This document shows positions 1 through 7,923 of a stretch of 20,227 nucleotides of DNA, in pieces. The notes under the pieces are model-generated. The model saw nothing but the letters and a program-made list of their open reading frames with translations. It was not told the origin of the DNA and ran no database searches. Within the stretch, counting starts at the first letter, position 1; each line of letters starts with the position of its first letter. The stretch comes from an uncultured bacterium (lineage in GTDB: Bacteria > Actinomycetota > Coriobacteriia > Coriobacteriales > Coriobacteriaceae), in assembly GCA_905214895.1 (NCBI GenBank), contig CAJMNP010000003.1, positions 1 to 20,227 of the forward strand, read 5' to 3'. Both the position numbers and the translations under genes were made by a program.

Positions 1-2
1 AG

Positions 3-647
<645 letters not shown>

Positions 648-649
648 TC

Positions 650-1492
650 ATGTCCGCCCGTAAAGCTCGCACGGAGGCGGCTGCCACCGGCGCCGCCCCC
701 GTTGACTCTGAGGAGAAGGACGTGAAGATTCCCGTAGAGGCCGTCGACGATACCGAGGCCAACGAGGCCGAGGCCGCCGAGGCTGCCGAGAACCAGGTAG
801 AGGATTCCAACAAGGAGGCGACGATGACCGAGGACGAGATGGTGGAAGCTGCTATCCGCGCCGGTGAGGAAGCCGCCGACAACGACTTTAAGCTCAAGTT
901 CGAGCAGGCCCAAAAGGAGCTTGCCGACGTGCGCCGCGAGCTCGATGCTGCGGCAGAGGCCCAGAAGGCCGCCGAGGACAAGGCAAAGGACGCCACCGAG
1001 CGTACCGCCCGTCTGCAGGCCGACTGGGAGAACTTCCGTCGCCGCACTGCCAACGAGCGTATCGCCGAGCGCGAGCGCGCGACCGAGAAGCTTGTCACCG
1101 CGCTGTTGCCGGTGGTTGACGATATCGAGCGTGCAATCGACCATGCCCGTAGCCAGGAACTTTCCGAGGACTTTAAGCAGTTCGTCGATGGCGTTGACGC
1201 GGTACATGCCAAGCTGCTCGATGTGTTTGCGCACGAGGGCGTTGAGCCCATCGACCCCAAGGGCGAGGCGTTCGATCCGCTCGAGCACCAGGCTGTGGGT
1301 CGCGTCGAGGACGCATCGCAGTACGACGAGACCGTCAACGACGTGTACCAGAAGGGCTACCGCATGGCGGATCGCATCCTGCGCTCCGCGATGGTGACGG
1401 TGACCTACGGTGGCGAGAAGCGCCCCGCACCGGAGCCCGAAGCGGCGCCCGAGGATGCTGCGGCCGATACGGCTGAGAGCACCGAGGAGTAA
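650..1492 (+). CDS. grpE: Nucleotide exchange factor GrpE
   Basis: GrpE releases ADP from DnaK. The 280-residue reading has a long, very acidic Ala/Glu-rich N-terminal part (about 1-90), a coiled-coil stretch (FKLKFEQAQKELADVRRELD onward) and the conserved GrpE core: LQADWENFRRRT, LLPVVDDIERA, the GVEPIDPKGEAFDP region with EHQAV, and a YQKGYRMADRILRSAMVTV end. The start at 650 follows the dnaK stop by 2 bp and has only a modest GAGGG ribosome site. An in-frame ATG at 824, preceded by a much stronger AAGGAGG (812-818), would give a 222-residue protein closer to the usual GrpE length of about 200. Either or both starts may be used. The family assignment is secure; the start is not. Confidence 0.96.
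   Translation: MSARKARTEAAATGAAPVDSEEKDVKIPVEAVDDTEANEAEAAEAAENQVEDSNKEATMTEDEMVEAAIRAGEEAADNDFKLKFEQAQKELADVRRELDAAAEAQKAAEDKAKDATERTARLQADWENFRRRTANERIAERERATEKLVTALLPVVDDIERAIDHARSQELSEDFKQFVDGVDAVHAKLLDVFAHEGVEPIDPKGEAFDPLEHQAVGRVEDASQYDETVNDVYQKGYRMADRILRSAMVTVTYGGEKRPAPEPEAAPEDAAADTAESTEE
812..826 (+). promoter_or_regulatory. Strong internal ribosome-binding site and in-frame ATG within grpE
   Basis: AAGGAGG at 812-818 lies 5 nt before an ATG at 824 that is in the grpE frame. It is a better Shine-Dalgarno match than the one before the ATG at 650. It could be the true grpE start or a second start giving a shorter isoform without the acidic N-terminal 58 residues. Confidence 0.5.
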
Positions 1493-1497
1493 TTGAG

Positions 1498-1530
1498 AAG
1501 GGCCCCGGGGCAACACCCGGGGCCCTTTCT
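1498..1530 (+). terminator. Rho-independent terminator after grpE
   Basis: A perfect 12-bp GC-rich stem (AAGGGCCCCGGG at 1498-1509 with CCCGGGGCCCTT at 1516-1527) around a 6-nt loop starts 5 bp after the grpE stop and runs into TTTCT. The U-tract is short, so partial read-through into dnaJ is possible. It would make dnaK-grpE more abundant than dnaJ-hspR, or separate the two units if dnaJ has its own promoter. Confidence 0.8.
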
Positions 1531-1556
1531 GGCCTAGTGCCATATGAAAGCATGAG

Positions 1557-1577
1557 CCGCCGTCTGCTGGGCGGCGG
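1557..1577 (+). other. Small hairpin in the dnaJ leader
   Basis: CCGCCG (1557-1562) can pair with CGGCGG (1572-1577) around a 9-nt loop, about 10 nt before the AGGAGAGGAG ribosome site of dnaJ. It may be only a chance GC palindrome; no role can be read from the sequence. Confidence 0.3.
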
Positions 1578-1599
1578 ATGAAACAGGAGAGGAGCTACG

Positions 1600-2565
1600 A
1601 TGGCTGCAGGCAAAACCTTCTATGACATCCTGGGCGTATCCAAGAGCGCCTCCGACAAAGAGATCAAGAGCGCGTTTCGCAAGCTCGCGCAAAAATATCA
1701 CCCCGATGCCGGCGGCGACGAGGCCAAGTTCAAGGAGATCAGCGAGGCCTACGAGACGCTTTCGGACGAGAAGAAGCGCAAAGAGTATGACCAGATGCTC
1801 ATGTTTGGCGGCATGCCGGGCGCAGGCGGCGCGTATGGCGGCGGCTACGGTGCCGGCGCGGGCGCCAGCGGCTGGGGCGATATCTTCGACAGCATCTTTA
1901 GCGGCAACGGCGCCTGGGGCAGCGATTGGGGCTCGGGCTTTGCCGGGGCTGCGGGCGCTGCCGGTGCCGGCGCTGGCCGCAGCCGTGCTCGCAAGGGCGG
2001 CGACCTGTCGCTGACTGTCGATGTGACGGCTGAGGACGCGTTTCGCGGCGTGACGCACAAGGTCACCTACCGCATTCCCTCGACGGGCGAGCAGCAGACC
2101 ATTACGGTCTCGGTGCCCGCGGGCGCGGTCGACGGCGGCAAGCTGCGCTACAAGCGTCGCGGCGAGTACGGCGTTGCCGGCGGCGAGCGCGGCGACCTGG
2201 TCGTGACCACGCACGTGGAGGAGCACCCGCTGTTTAAACGCAAAGGTGCCGACGTGACCATGGAGGTACCGGTCTCGGTCTACGAGGCGGCGCTCGGCTG
2301 CACGGTGGACGTGCCCACGCCCGGCGGGGCGACGGTTCGCCTGAAGGTTCCCGCGGGTACCCAGACGGGCAAGAAGTTCCGCTTTAAGGAGATGGGCGCG
2401 CCCGACGTTAAGCACCGTGGCCGTACGGGAGCGCTGCTCGTCGAGATCAAGGTGCAGGTTCCCACGAACCTGTCTGACGACGAGCGCGATGCCATGACCA
2501 AGCTGCGTGAGGTCGACACGCGCGACTATCGCGAGAAGGTCAACCGTTACAAGGCGACGTACTAG
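1600..2565 (+). CDS. DnaJ-family co-chaperone without zinc finger (CbpA/DnaJ2 type)
   Basis: An Hsp40 that stimulates DnaK ATP hydrolysis and hands over substrates. Residues 1-70 form the J domain ([20 protein letters not shown]) with the essential His-Pro-Asp at 34-36 in [13 protein letters not shown] Gly/Ala-rich linker follows at about 73-125. From about residue 127 come two C-terminal beta domains ([37 protein letters not shown]). The CxxCxGxG zinc-binding repeats of classical DnaJ are absent, so the protein is of type II (CbpA-like), as is common beside hspR in actinobacteria. The 321-residue length fits that type. The start is set by AGGAGAGGAG a few bases before the ATG. It lies between the grpE terminator and hspR and very likely works with DnaK/GrpE. 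Confidence 0.94.
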   Translation: MAAGKTFYDILGVSKSASDKEIKSAFRKLAQKYHPDAGGDEAKFKEISEAYETLSDEKKRKEYDQMLMFGGMPGAGGAYGGGYGAGAGASGWGDIFDSIFSGNGAWGSDWGSGFAGAAGAAGAGAGRSRARKGGDLSLTVDVTAEDAFRGVTHKVTYRIPSTGEQQTITVSVPAGAVDGGKLRYKRRGEYGVAGGERGDLVVTTHVEEHPLFKRKGADVTMEVPVSVYEAALGCTVDVPTPGGATVRLKVPAGTQTGKKFRFKEMGAPDVKHRGRTGALLVEIKVQVPTNLSDDERDAMTKLREVDTRDYREKVNRYKATY

Positions 2566-2638
2566 GGCGGTTGCGTGGCCCACGGGCTGGCCGCAGGCTT
2601 ATGATGGACGATAGTGAGACGGAAAGGGGTCAGGTAGC

Positions 2639-3055
2639 ATGGCCGAGGACAATAGGAACAAACCGCTGTACATGATCAGCGTGGCGGCCGAGCTGACCGG
2701 CATGCATCCGCAGACTCTGCGCGTCTACGAGTCCAAGGGCCTGGTGAACCCCCAGCGCTCGGGCGGCAACACGCGTCTGTATTCGCGTGCCGATATCGAG
2801 CGCCTGGAGCTCATCAACCAACTGACCGACGAGGGCATCAACCTTGCCGGCGTGGTGCGCATCCTCGATATGAAGGAGCGTGCCGAGGAGCGCGAGCGCG
2901 AGAACGAGAAGCTCCGCGCCCGCGTACGCCAGCTCGAGGACGAGCTGCACGAGTACAAGATGCAAAAGAAGATCACCGCCCTGGCCCCGCGCGACGGCTC
3001 GGTCAACCCCGAGCAAGTCATGCGCAAACTACTGGGCGCCGGCGGGGACTTGTAG
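2639..3055 (+). CDS. hspR: Heat-shock repressor HspR (MerR family)
   Basis: A 138-residue MerR-family DNA-binding protein. Residues about 10-75 form the winged helix-turn-helix (YMISVAAELTGMHPQTLRVY, then the wing SGGNTRLYSRADIERLELI), followed by a Glu/Arg-rich coiled coil at about 80-110 used for dimer formation. No cysteine cluster of metal-sensing MerR proteins is present. In actinobacteria HspR represses dnaK and clpB by binding inverted repeats (HAIR) with DnaK as co-repressor, so its place in the dnaK-grpE-dnaJ-hspR cluster suggests feedback control of this set and perhaps of clpB at 8238. The gap of 73 bp to dnaJ holds a TATGAT (2600-2605) without a convincing -35 box. The ribosome site is GGAAAGGGG before the ATG. 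Confidence 0.95.
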   Translation: MAEDNRNKPLYMISVAAELTGMHPQTLRVYESKGLVNPQRSGGNTRLYSRADIERLELINQLTDEGINLAGVVRILDMKERAEERERENEKLRARVRQLEDELHEYKMQKKITALAPRDGSVNPEQVMRKLLGAGGDL

Positions 3056-3083
3056 GTTACGCCGTTCTACCGAACGGCGTAAC
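3056..3083 (+). terminator. Perfect 12-bp hairpin directly after hspR
   Basis: GTTACGCCGTTC (3056-3067) pairs perfectly with GAACGGCGTAAC (3072-3083) around TACC, beginning at the base after the hspR stop. There is no U-tract, so it may act as a 3'-end stabiliser or pause hairpin rather than as a full intrinsic terminator. Confidence 0.55.
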
Positions 3084-3125
3084 GGCTCGACGCTGCGCGC
3101 CGCCCAGAGCGACAATTTGTCATTC

Positions 3126-3167
3126 AAAAGGCAAGGCATGACCAGAAGGTCTATGCCTTGCCTTTTT
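3126..3167 (+). terminator. Rho-independent terminator of the dnaJ-hspR unit
   Basis: AAAAGGCAAGGCAT plus GACC pairs with GGTC, a bulged T, and ATGCCTTGCCTTTT; the loop is AGAA and the right arm ends in TTTTT. The A-tract on the left and T-tract on the right make it a plausible terminator in both directions. Confidence 0.85.
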
Positions 3168-3242
3168 CATGCCAACTTGTTCGCTCTGGACGTCGCTCGC
3201 TGTCCGTCCTCTACCTGCGGCGTTGCCTTGCTCCGGATGCGG

Positions 3243-3271
3243 TAGTCATTGGGGACGTTCTTAAATGACTA
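3243..3271. repeat. Small palindrome with a GGGGAC core
   Basis: TAGTCATT (3243-3250) and AATGACTA (3264-3271) are perfect inverted arms around a loop starting GGGGACG. The string CATTGGGGAC is shared with the family B palindrome at 5921-5963, so it may be a distant member of the same class of intergenic elements. One copy only in this window. Confidence 0.4.
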
Positions 3272-3444
3272 GTCGAAAGGGACACTCTTGCACCAAATCT
3301 GCCGGCCCACACCGGACTCGTCCTATGCTTTACTGAGATAAAGTGAACGTGCAGATTCGTAACCCACTCGCAACCGTTCTATGGCACGATATTGAACGAA
3401 TGTATGCTATGCGCCCAAATCTTTTGGGCAGAGTGGGAGACAGT

Positions 3445-5745
3445 ATGGTCAAGCTGTACGAGGACGGCATCTACCTGCGCGGCGGCAGCGAGGTTGTGCC
3501 TGCGGCCGAGGCCGCTGAGCGTGGCATTACGCAGACGCCCGAGGATGCCAAGCGCGGCACCATCGCGTATTCGATCCTCCAGGCACACAATACGTCCGGT
3601 GACCCCGAGGCGCTCAAGATTCGCTTCGATGCCATGGCGAGCCACGACATCACCTTTGTCGGCATCATCCAGACGGCGCGCGCCTCGGGCATGGAGCAGT
3701 TCCCGCTGCCCTACGTGCTCACCAACTGCCACAACTCGCTGTGCGCCGTGGGCGGCACCATCAACGAGGACGATCACGTCTTTGGTCTCTCGGCTGCCAA
3801 GAAGTACGGCGGCATCTTCGTCCCGCCGCACATCGCCGTCATCCACTCCTTTATGCGTGAGAACTTCGCCGGCTGCGGCAAGATGATCCTGGGTTCCGAC
3901 TCGCACACCCGTTACGGTGCCCTGGGCACCATGGCCGTGGGTGAGGGCGGCGGCGAGCTGGCCAAGCAGCTGCTGCGCGACACCTACGATGTAGCCTACC
4001 CCGGCGTCGTGGCCATCTACCTCACGGGCGCCCCGCGCCCCGGTGTCGGTCCGCACGATGTGGCACTCGCCATCATCCGCGCCGTCTTTGCCAAGGGCTA
4101 CGTCAAGAACAAGGTCATGGAGTTTGTGGGCCCCGGCATCGCGAGCATGACGACCGACTACCGCAACGGCGTCGATGTCATGACCACCGAGACCACCTGC
4201 CTGTCGAGCATCTGGGCCACCGACGAGGACACGCACGCGTTTTTGACCATGCACGGCCGCGGTGACGACTACCGCGAGCTCAAGCCCGCCGATGTCGCCT
4301 ACTACGATGGCTGCGTCGAGGTCGACCTGTCGAGCATCAAGCCCATGATCGCGCTGCCGTTCCATCCTTCCAACGGCTTTGAGATCGACGAGCTCAACGA
4401 GAACCTCGAGGACATCCTGCACGAGGTGGAACTCGAGGCCGCTAAGATCGGTGAGGGCAAGACGCACTTTAGCCTGCTCGACAAGATTGTCGACGGCAAG
4501 CTTCACGTGCAGCAGGGTGTTATCGCCGGCTGCTCGGGCGGCAACTACGACTCCGTGGTCCAGGCTGCCCGCGTGCTCAAGGGCGCCAACACCGGCTGCG
4601 GCGAGTTCTCGCTGTCGGTCTATCCCACGAGCCAGCCCGTGGCACTCGAGCTTACACGCCGCGGCTACATCTACGACCTTATGGAGGCCGGCGCGATTGT
4701 TCGCACGGCATTCTGCGGCCCGTGCTTCGGTGCCGGCGACACGCCTGCCAACAACGGCCTTTCGATCCGCCACACCACGCGCAACTTCCCCAACCGCGAG
4801 GGCTCCAAGCCGGGCAATGGCCAACTGAGCGCCGTGGCCCTGATGGACGCCCGCTCCATTGCAGCGACGGCTGCCAACGGCGGCGTGCTCACCCCGGCGA
4901 CCGACCTGCCCGAGGACACTTGGGACGAGGCCTGCGAGTACACCTTCGACGATGCTCCCTACAAGAAGCGCGTGTACTGGGGCTTTGGCAAGGCCGAGCC
5001 TGCAGACGAGCTGGTCGAGGGCCCCAACATTAAGCCGTGGCCTGCGATGGAGCCACTCGGCGACGACATCCTGCTCAAGGTGTGCTCCAAGATTATGGAC
5101 CCCGTCACCACGACCGACGAGCTCATTCCTTCGGGCGAGACGAGCTCCTTCCGCTCCAACCCGCTGGGTCTGGCCGAGTTTACGCTGAGCCGTCGCGATC
5201 CGGCCTACGTGGGCCGCTCCAAGGAGGTCGACGCTGTGGAGAAGCGTCGCGTTGCCGGCGAGTCCGCGGGTGACCTGTCGGTGCTCGATGTCGAGCTTGC
5301 CGGTGTGTTTGAGGCGCTGACCGGTGCGGGCGTCGCGGCAGATGCCAAGGCGACCGAGTACGGCTCCATGATTTACGCCAAGAAGCCCGGCGACGGCAGC
5401 GCCCGCGAGCAGGCGGCGAGCTGCCAGCGCGTAATTGGCGGTCTGGCTAACATCGTCCACGAGTACGCCACCAAGCGCTATCGCTCCAACGTCATGAACT
5501 GGGGCATGGTGCCCTTTCAGATGGAGGCCGAGCCCAACTTTGAGGTGGGCGACTACGTCTTTGTGCCGGGTATCCGTGCCGCGCTCGATGGCGACCTGAA
5601 GAACATCACCGCCTACGTGGTGCGCGCCGATGGTGCGGTCGAGCGGATTGAGCTCTACATTGCCGATATGACGGCCGAGGAGCGCGCCATCGTCAAGGCC
5701 GGCTGCCTGATCAACTACAACAAGTTCAAGGCCGCTGCCGAGTAA
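3445..5745 (+). CDS. Aconitase-family hydratase (YbhJ-like)
   Basis: A 766-residue [4Fe-4S] hydro-lyase of the aconitase superfamily. Visible aconitase features: SDSHT at residues 151-155, the first cluster cysteine C363 ([10 protein letters not shown], in the place of the usual SCTN), C424 and C427 in [16 protein letters not shown], and the following NFPNREG and [16 protein letters not shown] segments. The C-terminal swivel domain follows from about residue 620. The atypical first cysteine context and the N-terminal [14 protein letters not shown] resemble the poorly characterised YbhJ-type hydratases more than citrate-cycle AcnA/AcnB, so the substrate is unknown; acting as the aconitase of this organism is possible. 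I chose the ATG at 3445 because GGGAG lies 6 nt before it and the family N-terminus begins there; a GTG at 3343 in frame would add 34 unlikely residues. It appears to be a single-gene unit. Confidence 0.88.
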   Translation: MVKLYEDGIYLRGGSEVVPAAEAAERGITQTPEDAKRGTIAYSILQAHNTSGDPEALKIRFDAMASHDITFVGIIQTARASGMEQFPLPYVLTNCHNSLCAVGGTINEDDHVFGLSAAKKYGGIFVPPHIAVIHSFMRENFAGCGKMILGSDSHTRYGALGTMAVGEGGGELAKQLLRDTYDVAYPGVVAIYLTGAPRPGVGPHDVALAIIRAVFAKGYVKNKVMEFVGPGIASMTTDYRNGVDVMTTETTCLSSIWATDEDTHAFLTMHGRGDDYRELKPADVAYYDGCVEVDLSSIKPMIALPFHPSNGFEIDELNENLEDILHEVELEAAKIGEGKTHFSLLDKIVDGKLHVQQGVIAGCSGGNYDSVVQAARVLKGANTGCGEFSLSVYPTSQPVALELTRRGYIYDLMEAGAIVRTAFCGPCFGAGDTPANNGLSIRHTTRNFPNREGSKPGNGQLSAVALMDARSIAATAANGGVLTPATDLPEDTWDEACEYTFDDAPYKKRVYWGFGKAEPADELVEGPNIKPWPAMEPLGDDILLKVCSKIMDPVTTTDELIPSGETSSFRSNPLGLAEFTLSRRDPAYVGRSKEVDAVEKRRVAGESAGDLSVLDVELAGVFEALTGAGVAADAKATEYGSMIYAKKPGDGSAREQAASCQRVIGGLANIVHEYATKRYRSNVMNWGMVPFQMEAEPNFEVGDYVFVPGIRAALDGDLKNITAYVVRADGAVERIELYIADMTAEERAIVKAGCLINYNKFKAAAE

Positions 5746-5768
5746 CGCTGCCGTACGCCCCGGCCACA

Positions 5769-5816
5769 CCTTTCCCTCGTGCTCACGCGCTTCGCGAGGG
5801 TCGCGTTCGGGAAAGG
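5769..5816 (+). other. Long-range hairpin after the hydratase
   Basis: CCTTTCCC (5769-5776) pairs with GGGAAAGG (5809-5816), and a competing inner pairing CCCTCG/CGAGGG (5774-5779 with 5795-5800) is possible. No U-tract follows. It may be an mRNA-end structure. Confidence 0.35.
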
Positions 5817-5886
5817 GTAAGCCCCGGGCTACATTTCTGCGTTTTCGTTGGGTCTTGAGGGACGCTAATAAATAGATTTGCTTGAT

Positions 5887-5918
5887 GCCGCCTCTTTTTA
5901 TTGGGGCGGCTTCTTTTT
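5887..5918 (+). terminator. Rho-independent terminator for the hydratase
   Basis: GCCGCC (5887-5892) pairs with GGCGGC (5905-5910), followed directly by TTCTTTTT. It lies about 140 bp after the hydratase stop and just before the first family B palindrome. Confidence 0.7.
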
Positions 5919-5920
5919 GT

Positions 5921-5963
5921 CGAAAACCGCCACATTGGGGACAGGCACCTTTGTGGCGGCTCG
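5921..5963. repeat. Family B palindrome, copy 1
   Basis: CCGCCACA (5927-5934) pairs with TGTGGCGG (5952-5959). The left flank is CGAAAA and the core reads GGGGACAGGCACC on the plus strand. On the minus strand the hairpin is followed by TTTTCG. It is the most diverged copy (CCGCC instead of CCACC). Confidence 0.8.
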
Positions 5964-5967
5964 ATTC

Positions 5968-6024
5968 GTCTTAATCTGTAACATCTTGGCCGCTAAAAGT
6001 GGGCTTGGTGTTACAGATTGAGAC
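5968..6024. repeat. Family A hairpin, copy 1
   Basis: GTCTTAATCTGTAACA (5968-5983) pairs with TGTTACAGATTGAGAC (6009-6024), with one wobble pair. The loop contains TTGGCCGCTAAAAGTGGGC, almost identical to that of copy 3. The start is 81 bp before that of copy 2. Confidence 0.85.
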
Positions 6025-6048
6025 AAACGATCGCCGCTGATCATTTCA

Positions 6049-6104
6049 TCTCAATCTGTAACATCTAAGATCGAAAAGGGCCGCTAGATGTTACAGATCG
6101 AGAC
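6049..6104. repeat. Family A hairpin, copy 2
   Basis: TCTCAATCTGTAACATCTA (6049-6067) pairs with TAGATGTTACAGATCGAGA (6085-6103) with one mismatch. The loop carries GGCCGC next to the right arm, as in copy 5. The linker from copy 1 (about 24 bp, ending CATTTCA) is nearly the same as the linker between copies 4 and 5. Confidence 0.85.
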
Positions 6105-6120
6105 AGTCGAGTGCCAGAGT

Positions 6121-6160
6121 CGAAAACCACCACAAAGGGGCCTGTCCCTTTCGTGGTGGT
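6121..6160. repeat. Family B palindrome, copy 2
   Basis: ACCACCACAAAGGG (6126-6139) pairs with CCCTTT, a bulged C, and GTGGTGGT (6146-6160). Left flank CGAAAA; the core reads GGCCTGTCC, opposite to copy 1 relative to the flank. It lies 56 bp beyond the stop of the minus-strand gene at 6216-6884. Read on that strand it is a hairpin followed by TTTTCG, so it could serve as that gene's terminator. Confidence 0.8.
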
Positions 6161-6215
6161 GGGGGGGCGAGCTCGATGCTGCCGTGCTCGCTGAACGACA
6201 TTCTAATGAGCGTCT

Positions 6216-6884
6216 CTACAGAATTTCATCCGGGTTGGCGGGTTTGGTTGTTTTGGGGATGCCGAGTTTGGATGACGCGAAATCGTCAACATTGTCCTTA
6301 ATTCCGTCTTTGGTGTAGACAGTGACCATATAGGTGCTGTGTCCGAATTCGCCCTTGTCGCGTGTTGCCCAGGCATCCCAGTAGGCGGCCCCGTTTCGCC
6401 CTTTGATTTTTCCGACGCGGCGGAGTTCTGTTCGCTTTAATTTCTGGTTGCTATAGATGGTTCGACCGGCCTCCTCGGTGAGCCCGCACTGTCCAAGCAT
6501 CTTGTCGAGGACTTGGTTCATGTGGCGCTCATCGGTGTTTGGTGCGTAGTCGTAGGCGAGGGTGATGGAGTCGAGTGGCTGGTCGTCGATTAGATAGTTT
6601 AGCGCCTGAGGTCCAAGGCAGAAATAGGGGGAGCATCCGTCGATCTGACCGAGCAGCGGTAACTTTGACCGCCAAATTCCGGTGGGAATTCCATCTTCGT
6701 AAAACACGCCGCGACAGATAAAGGAGAGCGAGGTGGCACGCGAGCCGGCGTCGACCATTCCGCATAAATCGAAGGGCGAGGTGATACCAAGGGAAAAGGG
6801 CGTGATGACGATAAGGAAGAGCATCACGATGGGTATGGCGAGAATGGCGATGACGTTGCGACCGGTGGGAGAAGACGACTTCAT
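6216..6884 (-). CDS. Membrane-anchored protein of unknown function
   Basis: I do not recognise this 222-residue protein. It begins MKSSSPTGRN followed by one hydrophobic helix at about residues 11-32 (AILAIPIVMLFLIVI), and the rest is soluble with several cysteines (in DLCGM, FICRG, DGCSPYFCLG, GQCGL), which suggests an extracytoplasmic domain with possible disulfides. The C-terminal part (GAAYWDAWATRDKGEFG, YMVTVYTKDGIKDN) looks like beta strands. The ATG at 6884 is chosen because GAGGAG lies 5 nt before it on the minus strand; a start at 6902 would lack this. It is divergent from the gene at 7119, and base composition is visibly less GC-rich than in the heat-shock genes on either side, which hints at an accessory insertion. 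Family B copies lie at both ends. Confidence 0.75.
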   Translation of the reverse strand: MKSSSPTGRNVIAILAIPIVMLFLIVITPFSLGITSPFDLCGMVDAGSRATSLSFICRGVFYEDGIPTGIWRSKLPLLGQIDGCSPYFCLGPQALNYLIDDQPLDSITLAYDYAPNTDERHMNQVLDKMLGQCGLTEEAGRTIYSNQKLKRTELRRVGKIKGRNGAAYWDAWATRDKGEFGHSTYMVTVYTKDGIKDNVDDFASSKLGIPKTTKPANPDEIL

Positions 6885-6989
6885 ATGTGCTCCTCGAGAC
6901 AAAGAGCTGTTGAGGATAGGCAGAAATGGATATGTTCAGAGAACAATTCAAGTTTAATCTCATGGCGCGAGATGGTCGACCGTTAGCGT

Positions 6990-7030
6990 CGAAAACCACC
7001 ACAAAGGTGCCTGTCCCCTTTGTGGTGGTG
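6990..7030. repeat. Family B palindrome, copy 3
   Basis: A perfect 13-bp stem: ACCACCACAAAGG (6995-7007) with CCTTTGTGGTGGT (7017-7029). Left flank CGAAAA, core GGTGCCTGTCC as in copy 2. It lies between the two divergent genes, where its minus-strand T-tail faces the upstream region of the gene at 6216-6884. Confidence 0.85.
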
Positions 7031-7048
7031 AGGAGCGCGCGGCTTCTT

Positions 7049-7077
7049 TTGGTAATAGTGTTAGCTGGCGGTATCAT
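7049..7077 (+). promoter_or_regulatory. Predicted sigma-70-type promoter of the gene at 7119
   Basis: TTGGTA (7049-7054) and TATCAT (7072-7077) are separated by exactly 17 bp, matching the -35 and -10 consensus at 4 of 6 and 5 of 6 positions. Transcription would begin near 7084, which is after the GTG at 7080 and supports the GTG at 7119 as the true start. Confidence 0.5.
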
Positions 7078-7118
7078 TAGTGCAGGTGGCGAAGGTTTGC
7101 GTTGCGAGGTGCTTTGCT

Positions 7119-7790
7119 GTGAGAAGTCCTGCCCGTATTGGATTGATTGTTTTGGCGCTTGCGATCACTGTGGTTGGCATGGGCGCTGTCGGCATGGCGT
7201 TTCTACCTGCTGCGGTGACGGAGCCGGTGGTCAAGCCTGTGACTCAATCTGTCGAACTTCTGACCGGCGACGACAAGCCTGAGACCATTACCGTTGATTT
7301 TGATGAGCAACCGGCTGCGCTGGGCATTAGTAATTATCCACATATTCAGCTTGGGGCTATGCGCTATACCACGGATTCTAGTCTGATCGACAGGGCGTCC
7401 GAGCTGATCAGGGGCAAAACCTTTAAGCGCTGGTATGGATATGCGTCCTATCGGGCAAAAGCGAACGACATGGTTGGCGGATGTCACTCGTCCATCGAGT
7501 TGGACACCGCGAATGGCGCCAAGTTATGTGATGTTTTGTACGATCCTGGCTACGAGGGCAATGAGGGGCCGGGCATCTACATCTTGGACGGCGATGTCGC
7601 CTATGTCATGGAGGGCAACCAGACCGAGCTCAACGATTTTATGGGTCAGTGCATTCAGGATGCCTATGAACAGACCTGCTTGCCCGACCCGCAGGCTGCA
7701 CGCGATAGTGGGTCTGCCCGTACATGGCTGTTCGAGGATGAGATGCCCTGGAACGCCGAATCGGGAAGCACGGGCTCGACAAGTAAATAG
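7119..7790 (+). CDS. Membrane-anchored or secreted protein of unknown function
   Basis: I do not recognise the family. The 223-residue protein starts MRSPARIG, then one hydrophobic segment (about 9-32, LIVLALAITVVGMGAVGMAF), then an extracytoplasmic-looking domain: ITVDFDEQPAALGIS, a basic FKRWYGYASYRAK patch, GGCHSSIELDTANGAKLCDV, GPGIYILDGDVAYVMEGNQ and two late cysteines (MGQCIQ, QTCLP). Four cysteines could form disulfides. The GTG at 7119 has GAGGTG 7 nt upstream (7106-7111) and lies after the predicted promoter; an upstream GTG at 7080 has neither. It is divergent from the gene ending at 6884, with the same layout (single N-terminal helix plus about 190 residues), but I see no clear sequence similarity between them. 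Family B copy 4 lies 7 bp after the stop. Confidence 0.72.
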   Translation: MRSPARIGLIVLALAITVVGMGAVGMAFLPAAVTEPVVKPVTQSVELLTGDDKPETITVDFDEQPAALGISNYPHIQLGAMRYTTDSSLIDRASELIRGKTFKRWYGYASYRAKANDMVGGCHSSIELDTANGAKLCDVLYDPGYEGNEGPGIYILDGDVAYVMEGNQTELNDFMGQCIQDAYEQTCLPDPQAARDSGSARTWLFEDEMPWNAESGSTGSTSK

Positions 7791-7797
7791 AGGCTGC

Positions 7798-7839
7798 AAC
7801 CACCACAAAGGTGCCTGTCCTCTTTGTGGTGGTTTTCGG
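7798..7839. repeat. Family B palindrome, copy 4
   Basis: A perfect 13-bp stem: AACCACCACAAAG (7798-7810) with CTTTGTGGTGGTT (7822-7834), followed by TTCGG. It is oppositely placed to copies 1-3, with the T-tail on the plus strand, 7 bp after the stop of the preceding gene, so it can act as its terminator. Relative to the flank its core has the orientation of copy 1. Confidence 0.85.
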
Positions 7840-7842
7840 TCT

Positions 7843-7898
7843 GTCTCGATCTGTAACATCTTGGCCGCTAAAAGTGGGCCTGGTGCTACAGATTTAGA
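7843..7898. repeat. Family A hairpin, copy 3
   Basis: Left arm GTCTCGATCTGTAACA starts at 7843. The right arm (TGCTACAGATTTAGA) has three differences from a perfect complement. The loop TTGGCCGCTAAAAGTGGGC is shared with copy 1. The start is 81 bp before that of copy 4. Confidence 0.8.
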
Positions 7899-7923
7899 TT
7901 TTTGATCCGGGTGTTTTCTGTTC

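Larger units (their letters stand above)
3056..3444. other. Intergenic region between hspR and the hydratase
   Basis: 389 bp with the two hairpins after hspR, a small palindrome at 3243-3271, and otherwise no gene I can support. A promoter for the hydratase should lie here. TATGCT at 3324-3329 and 3403-3408 are possible -10 boxes, but neither has a good -35 box at the right distance, so I do not call one. Confidence 0.5.
5746..6215. other. Gene-free, repeat-rich intergenic region
   Basis: 470 bp between two convergent genes. It holds the hydratase terminator, two family B palindromes and two family A hairpins. I see no coding region with a ribosome site. The short open frame starting at 6088 begins inside a hairpin arm and is not supported. 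Confidence 0.7.

Noticed and set aside
3379..5769. A 796-codon open frame on the minus strand opposite the hydratase gene
   Set aside because: It is a by-product of strong GC3 bias on the coding strand; the protein is low-complexity and matches no fold, while the plus strand has clear aconitase motifs.
6088..6318. A plus-strand frame of 76 codons
   Set aside because: It starts inside the right arm of a family A hairpin, passes through a family B palindrome, and overlaps the end of the minus-strand gene.
6926..7282. A plus-strand frame of 118 codons between the two orphan genes
   Set aside because: It runs through family B copy 3 (the KTTTKVPVPFVVV part is translated repeat), has no ribosome site, and overlaps the start of the better supported gene at 7119.
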